Source: Conexibacteraceae bacterium
GTDB taxonomy: Bacteria > Actinomycetota > Thermoleophilia > Solirubrobacterales > Solirubrobacteraceae
Assembly (NCBI GenBank): GCA_009785395.1
Contig: WQWK01000073.1
Span: 1 to 8,808 of the forward strand
DNA: 8,808 nt
Direction of reading: 5' to 3'
Numbering within the stretch: the stretch's first letter is position 1; every line of letters starts with the position of its first letter. Position numbers and translations under genes: made by a program. Under the pieces are notes generated by a model. The model was not told the origin of the DNA. It was given only the letters and a program-made list of their open reading frames with translations, and ran no database searches. Below, piece after piece: positions 1 through 6,265 of this stretch.

Positions 1-2845
1 CTTCGTGTCCCATGTCCACGGTCAGCACCGAGATGACGTTGTCATTGCCGCTCATGTCGAGCGCGCCCGCCGGGAACGTGAAATTGGCGCTGCCGGTGGT
101 CGAACTGCCGAGGAACACCCCGTTCAGCCAGGCCGAGAACGCCTGTGCGCCGCCGCCGGAGGGGGACTCCAGGTGGATGCCGGTCATCTTGGGGGTCGCG
201 GCGAACCGGCCGCGATACCAGGTGTTGCCGGTGTGGAAGCCGTAGTCGTCGGCGTAGAGGACCGGCGGCGTGCCGACCCCGTTGACGCTGTTGGTGGTCA
301 TCTTGTCGGCGGTCTGCCAGCTCGAATCGTCGAAGCCTGGCTGCGCCTCCGGCGACTCCTGCTTGTGCTTCCAGTGCGTCAGCGCCGGCAATGTGATCGG
401 CTGCGCGGTGGGAATCGTTCCGACCAGGCTGCCGGTGCTCGTCTCCGTCGTGCTCACGGGTTTGCCGTTCCAGAAGACCCGGTTTGCCGAGGTGAACACC
501 TCGATGTTCGGGTCGGTTCCGTTGTCACCGCTGAGCTTGATCGTCTTGCCGTTCATGCTGATCGCGGCGGTGCGCAACAGATGCGTGCCGCGGACCAGCA
601 CCGGCCCGCTGGCGGTCTGCTGCTCCCAGAACGTCTCTGCGGTGGCGTTATCGGCGAGCAGCAGCAGCAGCGGACGCGCCACGCCGCCGCCGGAGATCTG
701 CACGCGGATCAGGCCGTTGTGCACGTAGTCGAGTCGCAGGTCGCCGGTGGTCGGGTCCCACGTCTGCGTGACGTCGCCACCGCTCACGGTCACGTCCGGC
801 TTCGAGCTGTAGTTCAGGACGGTCTCGCCGTCGCTGCCCGGGTCGCCGTAGAGCACCGCGACGTCGCGGCCGCCGATGTTGGCGTGGGTCATGATCTCCG
901 AGGTCGAGTACTGCAGCTGCGAGGCGCCGAGCTTGTAGTTGGCGACGATGATGTGCGAGTCGCGCCCGTTCAGCGTGATCGCCCCCTGCTGCGGCACGAC
1001 CGGGTAGGTCGGAGGTTCCGCGGCTGCGCCGGTCGGGATGTCGATCGCGTCGATCGATACGAAGTTGTCCGTCGAGTCGGAGGAGTGCGTGCCGTCGACG
1101 ACGATCTTCAGCGTGTGCGGGCCGTCCGACAGGCCGGTCTTGGAGAACAGCACGACCTGGTCCGCGTTGCCGGAGCAATCGACGGTCGCCTGCTTGACGC
1201 CGTCGATGAAGACGTCGGCGAACCCGTGGTTGCCTGTCTGCGAGCCGATCCAGCGGATCGCCGTGCCGGTGAAGTTCACCGTCGCGGAGTCTCCGGCCGT
1301 GTTGGAGAACGACTCGGTGTTCATGTAGTCACCGTTGGTGAAGCCCGCGTTGGCGACGTGCGACCAGTTGCCCGAGTACTGGATGTCGGTCGTATCGGCG
1401 TCGTCGAAGGTGTAGGTCACCGGCCCCGTGATCGGCTGGGCGTTGAGGTCGATCGCAATGTGCGTCGTGTCAACCGATGTGGAGGTCGAGTCGGTGTGCC
1501 GGAGCACGTGAAACTGCGTCTTCGTGTTCGGGTTCATCCGAGCGGTGTCGAGAATCGCCGGGTTGTCCGGCGGGGTGACCTGGATCGGGTCGGTGTCCCG
1601 CAGCGGCGCCACCGACTGGGTCATGTAGCCGATCAGCTTGTCCTCGTAGTACTTCGGGGCGAGCTGCCGGGTTTCGCGGATCGGAGCGCCGTAGTCGTAG
1701 GAGGTGTAGTTCTCCGGCTCGCCGAGCCAGCCCCAGTTCGTCCCGCCGAAGGTCATGTAGAAGCTCTGCTGCGTGGCGCCGATGGCGATGTTGTTCTTGT
1801 AGAACACGTTCGCGAACTGGTCGTTGATCAGCTGCTCGCACATGTCGTACCCAGGCCCGCCCCAGGGGTCAAACGCGCCACCCTGAAACTCGGGGAAGAT
1901 GAACGGAGCGTTCGGTGCCTTCAGGAAGCTGGGGTCCTGGACGGGGCTCCAGCTGGTCGGGTTGGAGCAGTCGAATCCCTGCGGGTACTCGTCCACACCG
2001 TCGACGGCCAGCGCGCCGACGCCACTGCCGCCGCTGAACGTCCCGTTGTTGTTGCCGACAAACGGCACCGTGATGCCGTCCGCGCGGGCCTTGTCCTCCA
2101 GATGCTGCATGTACGCGCGACCGGCGGCGCTGCCGTCGTAGAACTCGTTTTCTATCTGGTAGTCGATGATCGAGCCGGTGCCGTTGGTGATCTGGTGCTG
2201 AGCGAGGATCTTGTCGATCTGGGTCATCCACTGATCCACGTTCGCCAGGTACGCGGGATCGTCGCTGCGGGATGTTCCCGGCTGGGTGTCCATCCAACCG
2301 GGGAAGCCGCCGCCGTCGACCTCGGCATTGATGTACGGCGACGGTCGCGCGATCACGTACAGCCCGGCGTTCGCGGCGTCGTCGAGCAGCAGGTTGAGGT
2401 TGCGGATTCCGGTGAAGTCATACCTGCCGGGAGCAGGCGAGTGATAGTCCCAGTCGAAATAGAGCGAGACGGCGTTGAAGCCGGCCGCCTTCATCTTCTG
2501 GAAGATGTCGACCCAGAGGGACGGACTGGGCAGGCGGAAGTAGTGGAACTCTCCGGACCAGAGGTAGACGCGCCGGCCGTCGATCTTGAACGAATGGTCG
2601 TCAAAACTGACGGTGTGCGGCTTCCCGTCGACCAGGTCGCTCCCCGGCAGCGCGGCAGGTGCCGCGGCCACCTTCGCGGCCGCGCGAGTCGTGGCGGTTT
2701 TCTTCGTCGCGACCGGATTTGCGCCGGCTGCTGGTATCAGCGTGAGCAACGCGATGACAAACACCGCCGACGCGGCGAGCGCGCCCCCTGACCACCGTCG
2801 CCCGCGGCTAACGATCCGACTGCGGCCAATCTCTTGAGAGCGCAC
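1..2845 (-). CDS. Secreted GH35 beta-galactosidase, C-terminus cut by the window edge
   Basis: Predicted to remove terminal beta-galactose from oligo- or polysaccharides outside the cell by the retaining GH35 mechanism. I translated 948 codons without a stop; the frame runs off base 1. The GTG start at 2845 is fixed by TAAGGAGG seven bases upstream. Residues 1-42 look like a signal peptide: an Arg-rich start, a hydrophobic core (AVFVIALLTLIP) and an A-G-A cleavage site. The catalytic barrel follows, with acid/base E234 in QIENEF, nucleophile E319 in FPEFQGG, and the family signature GGTNWGW at 367-373 followed by TSYDYGAPI. Residues 477-605 form a galactose-binding-like beta-sandwich. Domain 2 resumes near 620 (ITLNGRDSHI), and a jelly-roll begins near 835 (WKHKQE, then TWYRGRF). 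The order resembles fungal and Streptomyces large GH35 enzymes, apart from the insertion. Exact substrate (lactose, galactan, arabinogalactan) cannot be told. The family is certain; the missing tail probably completes the jelly-roll. Confidence 0.95.
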   Translation of the reverse strand, partial: MRSQEIGRSRIVSRGRRWSGGALAASAVFVIALLTLIPAAGANPVATKKTATTRAAAKVAAAPAALPGSDLVDGKPHTVSFDDHSFKIDGRRVYLWSGEFHYFRLPSPSLWVDIFQKMKAAGFNAVSLYFDWDYHSPAPGRYDFTGIRNLNLLLDDAANAGLYVIARPSPYINAEVDGGGFPGWMDTQPGTSRSDDPAYLANVDQWMTQIDKILAQHQITNGTGSIIDYQIENEFYDGSAAGRAYMQHLEDKARADGITVPFVGNNNGTFSGGSGVGALAVDGVDEYPQGFDCSNPTSWSPVQDPSFLKAPNAPFIFPEFQGGAFDPWGGPGYDMCEQLINDQFANVFYKNNIAIGATQQSFYMTFGGTNWGWLGEPENYTSYDYGAPIRETRQLAPKYYEDKLIGYMTQSVAPLRDTDPIQVTPPDNPAILDTARMNPNTKTQFHVLRHTDSTSTSVDTTHIAIDLNAQPITGPVTYTFDDADTTDIQYSGNWSHVANAGFTNGDYMNTESFSNTAGDSATVNFTGTAIRWIGSQTGNHGFADVFIDGVKQATVDCSGNADQVVLFSKTGLSDGPHTLKIVVDGTHSSDSTDNFVSIDAIDIPTGAAAEPPTYPVVPQQGAITLNGRDSHIIVANYKLGASQLQYSTSEIMTHANIGGRDVAVLYGDPGSDGETVLNYSSKPDVTVSGGDVTQTWDPTTGDLRLDYVHNGLIRVQISGGGVARPLLLLLADNATAETFWEQQTASGPVLVRGTHLLRTAAISMNGKTIKLSGDNGTDPNIEVFTSANRVFWNGKPVSTTETSTGSLVGTIPTAQPITLPALTHWKHKQESPEAQPGFDDSSWQTADKMTTNSVNGVGTPPVLYADDYGFHTGNTWYRGRFAATPKMTGIHLESPSGGGAQAFSAWLNGVFLGSSTTGSANFTFPAGALDMSGNDNVISVLTVDMGHE

Positions 2846-2852
2846 CTCTCTG

Positions 2853-2860
2853 CCTCCTTA
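2853..2860 (-). promoter_or_regulatory. Shine-Dalgarno site fixing the GTG start of the GH35 gene
   Basis: Reads TAAGGAGG on the minus strand, seven bases before GTG at 2843-2845. It is a near-perfect anti-16S match. No in-frame ATG lies between it and the signal peptide core, so it decides the start codon. Confidence 0.85.
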
Positions 2861-2879
2861 GGTTCGAACGACAGATCCG

Positions 2880-2924
2880 TCAGTTCGACGAGTTGACAAG
2901 ACGTAGGGGAACCCCACGGCGCAT
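2880..2924 (-). CDS. Possible 14-residue leader peptide upstream of the GH35 gene
   Basis: A short frame MRRGVPLRLVNSSN lies in the GH35 mRNA leader. Its ATG (2922-2924) has GGAGG (2931-2935) six bases upstream, as good a ribosome site as that of the main gene. It ends with TGA 34 bases before the GTG start and is in a different frame. It could be a translated upstream ORF that affects ribosome loading on the galactosidase, or a chance frame. Three of its 14 residues are arginine. No run of one amino acid typical of classical attenuators is seen. Evidence is only the ribosome site and the position inside a predicted leader. Confidence 0.4.
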   Translation of the reverse strand: MRRGVPLRLVNSSN

Positions 2925-3014
2925 CGTTTTCCTCCGGTCAAGCCGGTGCTCGCGACCTGAATCCCCTGTCGTTGCGGGCCCCGGTCGGTGCTCGGCCCCT
3001 GCCCGTCCCTCTGC

Positions 3015-3030
3015 GTGTGACCGGTCACAC
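3015..3030. promoter_or_regulatory. Perfect 16-bp palindromic operator, LacI/cre-like
   Basis: GTGTGACCGGTCACAC equals its own reverse complement. The inner 14 bases fit the LacI-family/cre pattern TGWNANCGNTNWCA, with the typical central CG. It overlaps the last two bases of the predicted -10 of the GH35 promoter and covers the expected transcription start, where a bound repressor would block initiation. A LacI-type sugar-responsive regulator is the likely ligand, but none is encoded in the window. Confidence 0.7.
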
Positions 3031-3057
3031 TAAACCGAAAGGCCACGCTCTTGTCAA
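3029..3057 (-). promoter_or_regulatory. Predicted housekeeping-type promoter of the GH35 gene
   Basis: On the minus strand a consensus -35, TTGACA (3052-3057), is followed by a 17-base spacer and a -10-like TTTAGT (3029-3034, 4 of 6 to TATAAT). The start would lie near 3022, inside the palindromic operator, giving a leader of about 175 bases. The consensus -35 with ideal spacing is strong evidence in GC-rich DNA; the -10 is weaker. Confidence 0.6.
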
Positions 3058-3085
3058 CCCCCCGCCGGCTACCTCCGTTCCGGTT

Positions 3086-3115
3086 GATGTATCAAGCCCC
3101 CGCCGGGGCGCTCTT
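3086..3115. promoter_or_regulatory. Bipartite motif GATGTATCAA-N13-CGCTCTT, copy 1
   Basis: Copy 1 of a motif also found at 6185-6214 with the same 13-base spacing: 10 plus 7 identical bases. The left half here is part of a near-palindrome TTGAT-GT-ATCAA (3084-3095). It lies upstream of the small ORF at 3303 on the plus strand and upstream of the GH35 promoter on the minus strand, so the target and direction are unsure. It may be a promoter for a shared sigma factor or a regulator site. Confidence 0.5.
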
Positions 3116-3183
3116 ATGTCACGGAAGTGCCCGAGGGGCCCAAGACGGCCACGGGGAGGGTGCTCCGCAGCGGGGGCGCAAGT

Positions 3184-3223
3184 CGCTGGCGGGTGGATGC
3201 GGGGGGGCGTTCGCCCGCCAGCG
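3184..3223. repeat. 10-bp inverted repeat with 20-base loop
   Basis: CGCTGGCGGG (3184-3193) pairs perfectly with CCCGCCAGCG (3214-3223) around a 20-base G-rich loop. A second arm, GCTGGC (3224-3229), could compete for part of the right arm. It could be a transcription terminator or an RNA fold in the leader of the ORF at 3303. No T-run follows. Confidence 0.4.
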
Positions 3224-3302
3224 GCTGGCTGGTCATGTTCGAAGCTCGGTCCGGCACTGAGCCGCCCCGCATTCCTGACCACGCAAGTCAAGGGGGAGAC
3301 TC

Positions 3303-3509
3303 ATGAGCGAGGTATCGACGGGAGTCTGTGGACAGAAGCGAAGCGAGCAGAAGAGCCGTTCGGTCTCGGTCGGAGGGCCGGCTCCGGTCTACATGCCGCG
3401 CGAAGCGCAGCGCGTACCGTGCATGGGCCGTGTCCAATCGGGGGATGCGCGGGCGACTGTCGCGCTGCTCGCCGACCTGACCCGCAACGACGAGTCGCGG
3501 ACGCGCTGA
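3303..3509 (+). CDS. Hypothetical 68-residue protein convergent with the CHAT gene
   Basis: Not recognised. ATG at 3303 has a strong purine-rich ribosome site, GGGGGAG, four bases upstream. TGA (3507-3509) is followed four bases later by a strong hairpin. About 79 percent of third codon positions are G or C by my count, lower than expected for the neighbours but consistent with a real gene. The product is hydrophilic and basic in its first half, with many Ser, Arg and Val, two cysteines (residues 9 and 40), and a predicted helical tail around TVALLADLTRNDE. No signal peptide or membrane segment is seen. Its position next to two proteases, and downstream of a motif shared with them, makes it a candidate substrate or regulator, which is inference only. 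An overlapping minus-strand frame has weaker support. Confidence 0.45.
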   Translation: MSEVSTGVCGQKRSEQKSRSVSVGGPAPVYMPREAQRVPCMGRVQSGDARATVALLADLTRNDESRTR

Positions 3510-3512
3510 TCT

Positions 3513-3543
3513 CTGCCCGCCGGCCCCGCTGGGCCGCGGGCAG
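3513..3543. terminator. Bidirectional hairpin terminator between convergent ORFs
   Basis: A 13-bp GC-rich stem with one bulged C and a CGCT loop runs from CTGCCCGC (3513-3520) to GCGGGCAG (3536-3543). It lies four bases after the stop of the small plus-strand ORF and ten bases after the stop of the minus-strand CHAT gene, as expected for a shared terminator. Neither side has a T-run, so it would be of the U-less type described in actinobacteria. Confidence 0.6.
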
Positions 3544-3553
3544 ACCGGCCGCG

Positions 3554-6172
3554 TCACCCGGTTCCAAGACAGACGAAACCCGCGAGCGCCGCCCGTGCCG
3601 GGCCCAGCGCGGCCTGCGCCCCGGCCAATGCTGCCGCCGGGGAACGACCGGCCACGAGCTGCTCGTGGAAGGCCACCATCAGGCCCTTGGCCGCCGCGTC
3701 CGGGACCCGCACGACACTGGCGATGACGGTGCGCGAGCCCATGCCGATCAGCGCTGCGGCGAAGCCCAGCAGCTCATCGCCAGGCCGGGCGTCAGATACC
3801 GCCAGGTCGCAGGCGGACAGCACGATCAGCTCCGGGGCTCGACGGAGTCGCTGCAGCTCGTAAACGTTCAGCAGCCCGTCGGCGAGCTCGAGCGAGGAGA
3901 ACAGCGGGCTGTCGGCGCGGAAGTGGCCGTGGCACGCCAGGTGGGCGACGGTCGCGCCATTCAGCGCGCGCATCACCGCGTGGGCGGTCGACTGCTCGCG
4001 CTCCAGCAGTGTCGCGTCCGCGTACAGGCCGCCGACGGCGGTCGCCTCGGCGGCTGCGTGGCGCAGGCGCGGGCCGGCGACGGTGACGACCCTGGCGGAC
4101 CGCCTGCGCGACCTTGTCTGGAGCCCCAGCCAAGTTGCGGCAGACGGTGCGATCACCAGCGGGCGGCCGCGCAGGCTCGGCAGTGCCGACCACGGCACTC
4201 CATGCAGCGTCCCGGTGGGAACGATCACCAGATCGCGGTCACCAAGCGCATCGGCGAGCGGCTGGACCAGAAGCCGGTCGAGCGCCTCCGACGAAGCGCG
4301 AGCCCCGGCGTACGTGGCGTCGCGCTGCTCGCGTGTCTGCCGCCGGCCCGCCAGGCGCGTGAGCGCGAAGCGCAGCCAGTCGAGCTGCTCGGCGACCGGT
4401 TCGACCGGTCCGAGCTCATGGCGGGTCAGTCGCGTGCCAACCAGCGTCAGCGCGGTGAGTGTCCCGTCCAGTTCGATCAGCTCGACCAGTCCGGCATCGC
4501 CGAGTGCCGTCACCAACTCGCGCCGGCTTGATTCGCCGGTGACGGCACCACCTCTTCCGGCGGCGTGACGAGCGCGGCGGCGAATCGATTCCTCGAGCGC
4601 CGCCTGCCGTGCCCGCAGCGTCCTTGACGCGGGTCCCGCTCGCTGTTCGCGCTGGATCTCGGCGTTGACCTGGCGCAGTTCGATCTCGTGGTCACGGAGC
4701 TCGGGATCCTTCGGCGGGCTCACCGGGGGAAGGCGAGTCGCACTGCTGCGCAGCCGCTCGGCCCAGGCCAGCGCGGCGCTGGTGTCTGCGCCGGTCAGCG
4801 CGATCCCGAGCCCCAGCTGTGCCAGCTCGACACCGATCTCCGAGGCGGCGGCGCGGAGATCGGATGCTCCGAGTGTTTCGCGGTAACGCTCGAGCAGCAC
4901 GAGGCCTTCGCGAGCGGCACGCTGGGCACCGGCGTGATCGCCCTGCGCCCGCAACAGCAGCGCCCGCACATGCCGGACCTCGATGCGGTCGGCGATCGGT
5001 CCGCGGCGTCCGAGGATCGTGCAGGCCGTGAGCTCGCGCTCGGCGAGGGCCGGCGACCCGAGCGCGAGTGCGGCGCGGGCGATCGTCAGGCGGACGCGCT
5101 CCGAATCGAGCCGCCAGCCCGCAGCCGCCAGGATCGCCGCGGCACGCCGTCCCGACCGCAGCTCACTGCGACGTGTGACCCCGGCTGCGATCCCCGCCGC
5201 CAGCGCCAGTCCGGCGGCGCGAGCCGCAGCTACCTCACGGTGCTGAGCGGCGAACGAGCGCCGTGTTCGCTGCGCGAGCTCGCGCGCGGCGCGCGCGTCG
5301 CCTGCCAACAGGGTTAGGCGGATCGCTTCGAGTCGGCCGACGTGGTCATCGCGACGCGCGCGGGTCCAGAGGCTTTGCGCCCTGTTGAGCGCCTCCAGCG
5401 ACTCGAGCCGCAGGCGGGCGGCCGACGTCGCCTGGGCTCTGATCAGGGCGAGTTCGGCGGCGGCTAGTGCGGCGAGGTCCGGGCTCTCGACCGCATCGAG
5501 TCGTGACAGGCACTCTGGGAGATCGCCACGGATCAGCGCGACCCGGGCCAACTCAGACTCGGTCGCGATGGCGGCTGCGTGCGCGCCCAGCTCCGTCAGC
5601 AGGTGGCGGGCGCGGGTCAAATCGCGCTTTGCGGCGATGGTGTCACCGCGCTCGGCCAACAACCCGCCGCGGTTGCGCAGCAGCCGTGCCTCCCATGAGC
5701 GGTCTCCGTGACGGCGGAGGGTCGCGAGCGCGCGGTCGGTCGCCTCCAGCGGCACGGTTGCCGAGCCGGCCAACCAGAGCACCGCGACTCGGAATACCTC
5801 CGACCGGGCCTGCTCAAGCGGGTCAAGCGCCGCGCAGGCCAGGTCGAGCTCCAGCATCGCGGCGGCGATCGCGCCGCGCCCGGCCAGGTCCAGCGCGAGC
5901 CGGCGACGGGCCAACGCGGTGCGGCGGGTCAATCGCTGGCGCTCACCGATCCGGACGGCGCGGCGGATTGTCCGGATCGCTCGTGGATCACCCAGTTCGT
6001 GCTGGGCGAAGCTGAGGGCGTGAAGCGCAGCCACCTCGGCTTCCGGATCGCGTTGCCTGCGTCCCCGGTCCAGCGCCTGTTTTGCGAGTGCAGCGGCGTG
6101 TGACGGGTCAGCCTCCACGAGATCGAGGGCGGAGACCGCCAGTTGCAGCGCGTCCCCTTCAGAGCCGAGCAT
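3554..6172 (-). CDS. TPR-CHAT caspase-like protease
   Basis: Predicted cysteine protease of the CHAT (caspase HetF associated with TPRs) family, 872 residues from ATG 6172. The first 430 or so residues are Ala/Leu/Arg-rich helical hairpins of the TPR type, for example the segment ending LLAERGDTIAAKRDLTRA. A charged coiled-coil-like segment lies near 486-534, and the CHAT domain runs from about 540 to the end. The catalytic pair is intact: His748 in HLACHGHF and Cys788 in LSACD, 40 residues apart. GVPWSALPSL near 660 and the C-terminal AGFVCLGTG are familiar from actinobacterial CHAT proteins. There is no signal peptide or membrane helix, so it acts in the cytoplasm, probably with TPRs sensing a partner. 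No ribosome site precedes ATG 6172 or the in-frame GTG 6178, so the transcript may be leaderless. It is divergent from the subtilase/sigma operon. The substrate is unknown. Confidence 0.93.
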   Translation of the reverse strand: MLGSEGDALQLAVSALDLVEADPSHAAALAKQALDRGRRQRDPEAEVAALHALSFAQHELGDPRAIRTIRRAVRIGERQRLTRRTALARRRLALDLAGRGAIAAAMLELDLACAALDPLEQARSEVFRVAVLWLAGSATVPLEATDRALATLRRHGDRSWEARLLRNRGGLLAERGDTIAAKRDLTRARHLLTELGAHAAAIATESELARVALIRGDLPECLSRLDAVESPDLAALAAAELALIRAQATSAARLRLESLEALNRAQSLWTRARRDDHVGRLEAIRLTLLAGDARAARELAQRTRRSFAAQHREVAAARAAGLALAAGIAAGVTRRSELRSGRRAAAILAAAGWRLDSERVRLTIARAALALGSPALAERELTACTILGRRGPIADRIEVRHVRALLLRAQGDHAGAQRAAREGLVLLERYRETLGASDLRAAASEIGVELAQLGLGIALTGADTSAALAWAERLRSSATRLPPVSPPKDPELRDHEIELRQVNAEIQREQRAGPASRTLRARQAALEESIRRRARHAAGRGGAVTGESSRRELVTALGDAGLVELIELDGTLTALTLVGTRLTRHELGPVEPVAEQLDWLRFALTRLAGRRQTREQRDATYAGARASSEALDRLLVQPLADALGDRDLVIVPTGTLHGVPWSALPSLRGRPLVIAPSAATWLGLQTRSRRRSARVVTVAGPRLRHAAAEATAVGGLYADATLLEREQSTAHAVMRALNGATVAHLACHGHFRADSPLFSSLELADGLLNVYELQRLRRAPELIVLSACDLAVSDARPGDELLGFAAALIGMGSRTVIASVVRVPDAAAKGLMVAFHEQLVAGRSPAAALAGAQAALGPARAALAGFVCLGTG

Positions 6173-6184
6173 AGGCACTGCCGA

Positions 6185-6214
6185 GATGTATCAAACCGCT
6201 CGCAAATCGCTCTT
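6185..6214. promoter_or_regulatory. Bipartite motif GATGTATCAA-N13-CGCTCTT, copy 2
   Basis: Lies between the divergent CHAT and subtilase genes and matches copy 1 at 3086-3115 in 17 of 17 motif bases with equal spacing. Read as plus, a start near 6225 would give the subtilase a leader of about 40 bases containing its ribosome site. Read as minus, the element TTGATACATC would put the start at or next to the CHAT initiation codon, which would explain the missing ribosome site. A bidirectional role is possible. Confidence 0.55.
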
Positions 6215-6265
6215 CAATGCACATAGGATTCCAGCCCCAGCCCAGCTAGCCAGGAGGACCCGGCA

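Larger units (their letters stand above)
2846..3302. other. Regulatory intergenic region between GH35 and the CHAT module
   Basis: This 457-base stretch holds no convincing full-size gene. Its left part carries the GH35 leader, promoter and operator; its right part carries a bipartite shared motif and a GC-rich inverted repeat. It also contains a 10-base inverted pair, GTTGACAAGA at 2892-2901 and its complement at 3049-3058. Open frames on both strands here lack ribosome sites or recognisable protein features. I did not recognise any known riboswitch or structured RNA family. Confidence 0.6.

Noticed and set aside
5..2791. 928-codon open frame on the plus strand
   Set aside because: It is antisense to the GH35 gene, whose protein has all family motifs. 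The plus-strand product is Arg/Val/Gly-rich with no domain, a usual shadow in GC-rich DNA.
3100..3302. Possible riboswitch or CRISPR-like element before the small ORF
   Set aside because: No consensus of any riboswitch I know could be aligned, and there are no regularly spaced direct repeats.
3288..3557. Minus-strand frame starting at GTG that overlaps the CHAT stop (GTGA)
   Set aside because: Coupling looked tempting, but the strong hairpin at 3513-3543 falls inside it, third-position GC is only about 72 percent, and the ribosome site is poor. The opposite-strand ORF at 3303 has better signals.
2972..4531. 519-codon plus-strand open frame across the intergenic region and the CHAT gene
   Set aside because: Most of it is antisense to the CHAT catalytic domain. 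The product is low-complexity Arg/Gln/Gly-rich and has no ribosome site.
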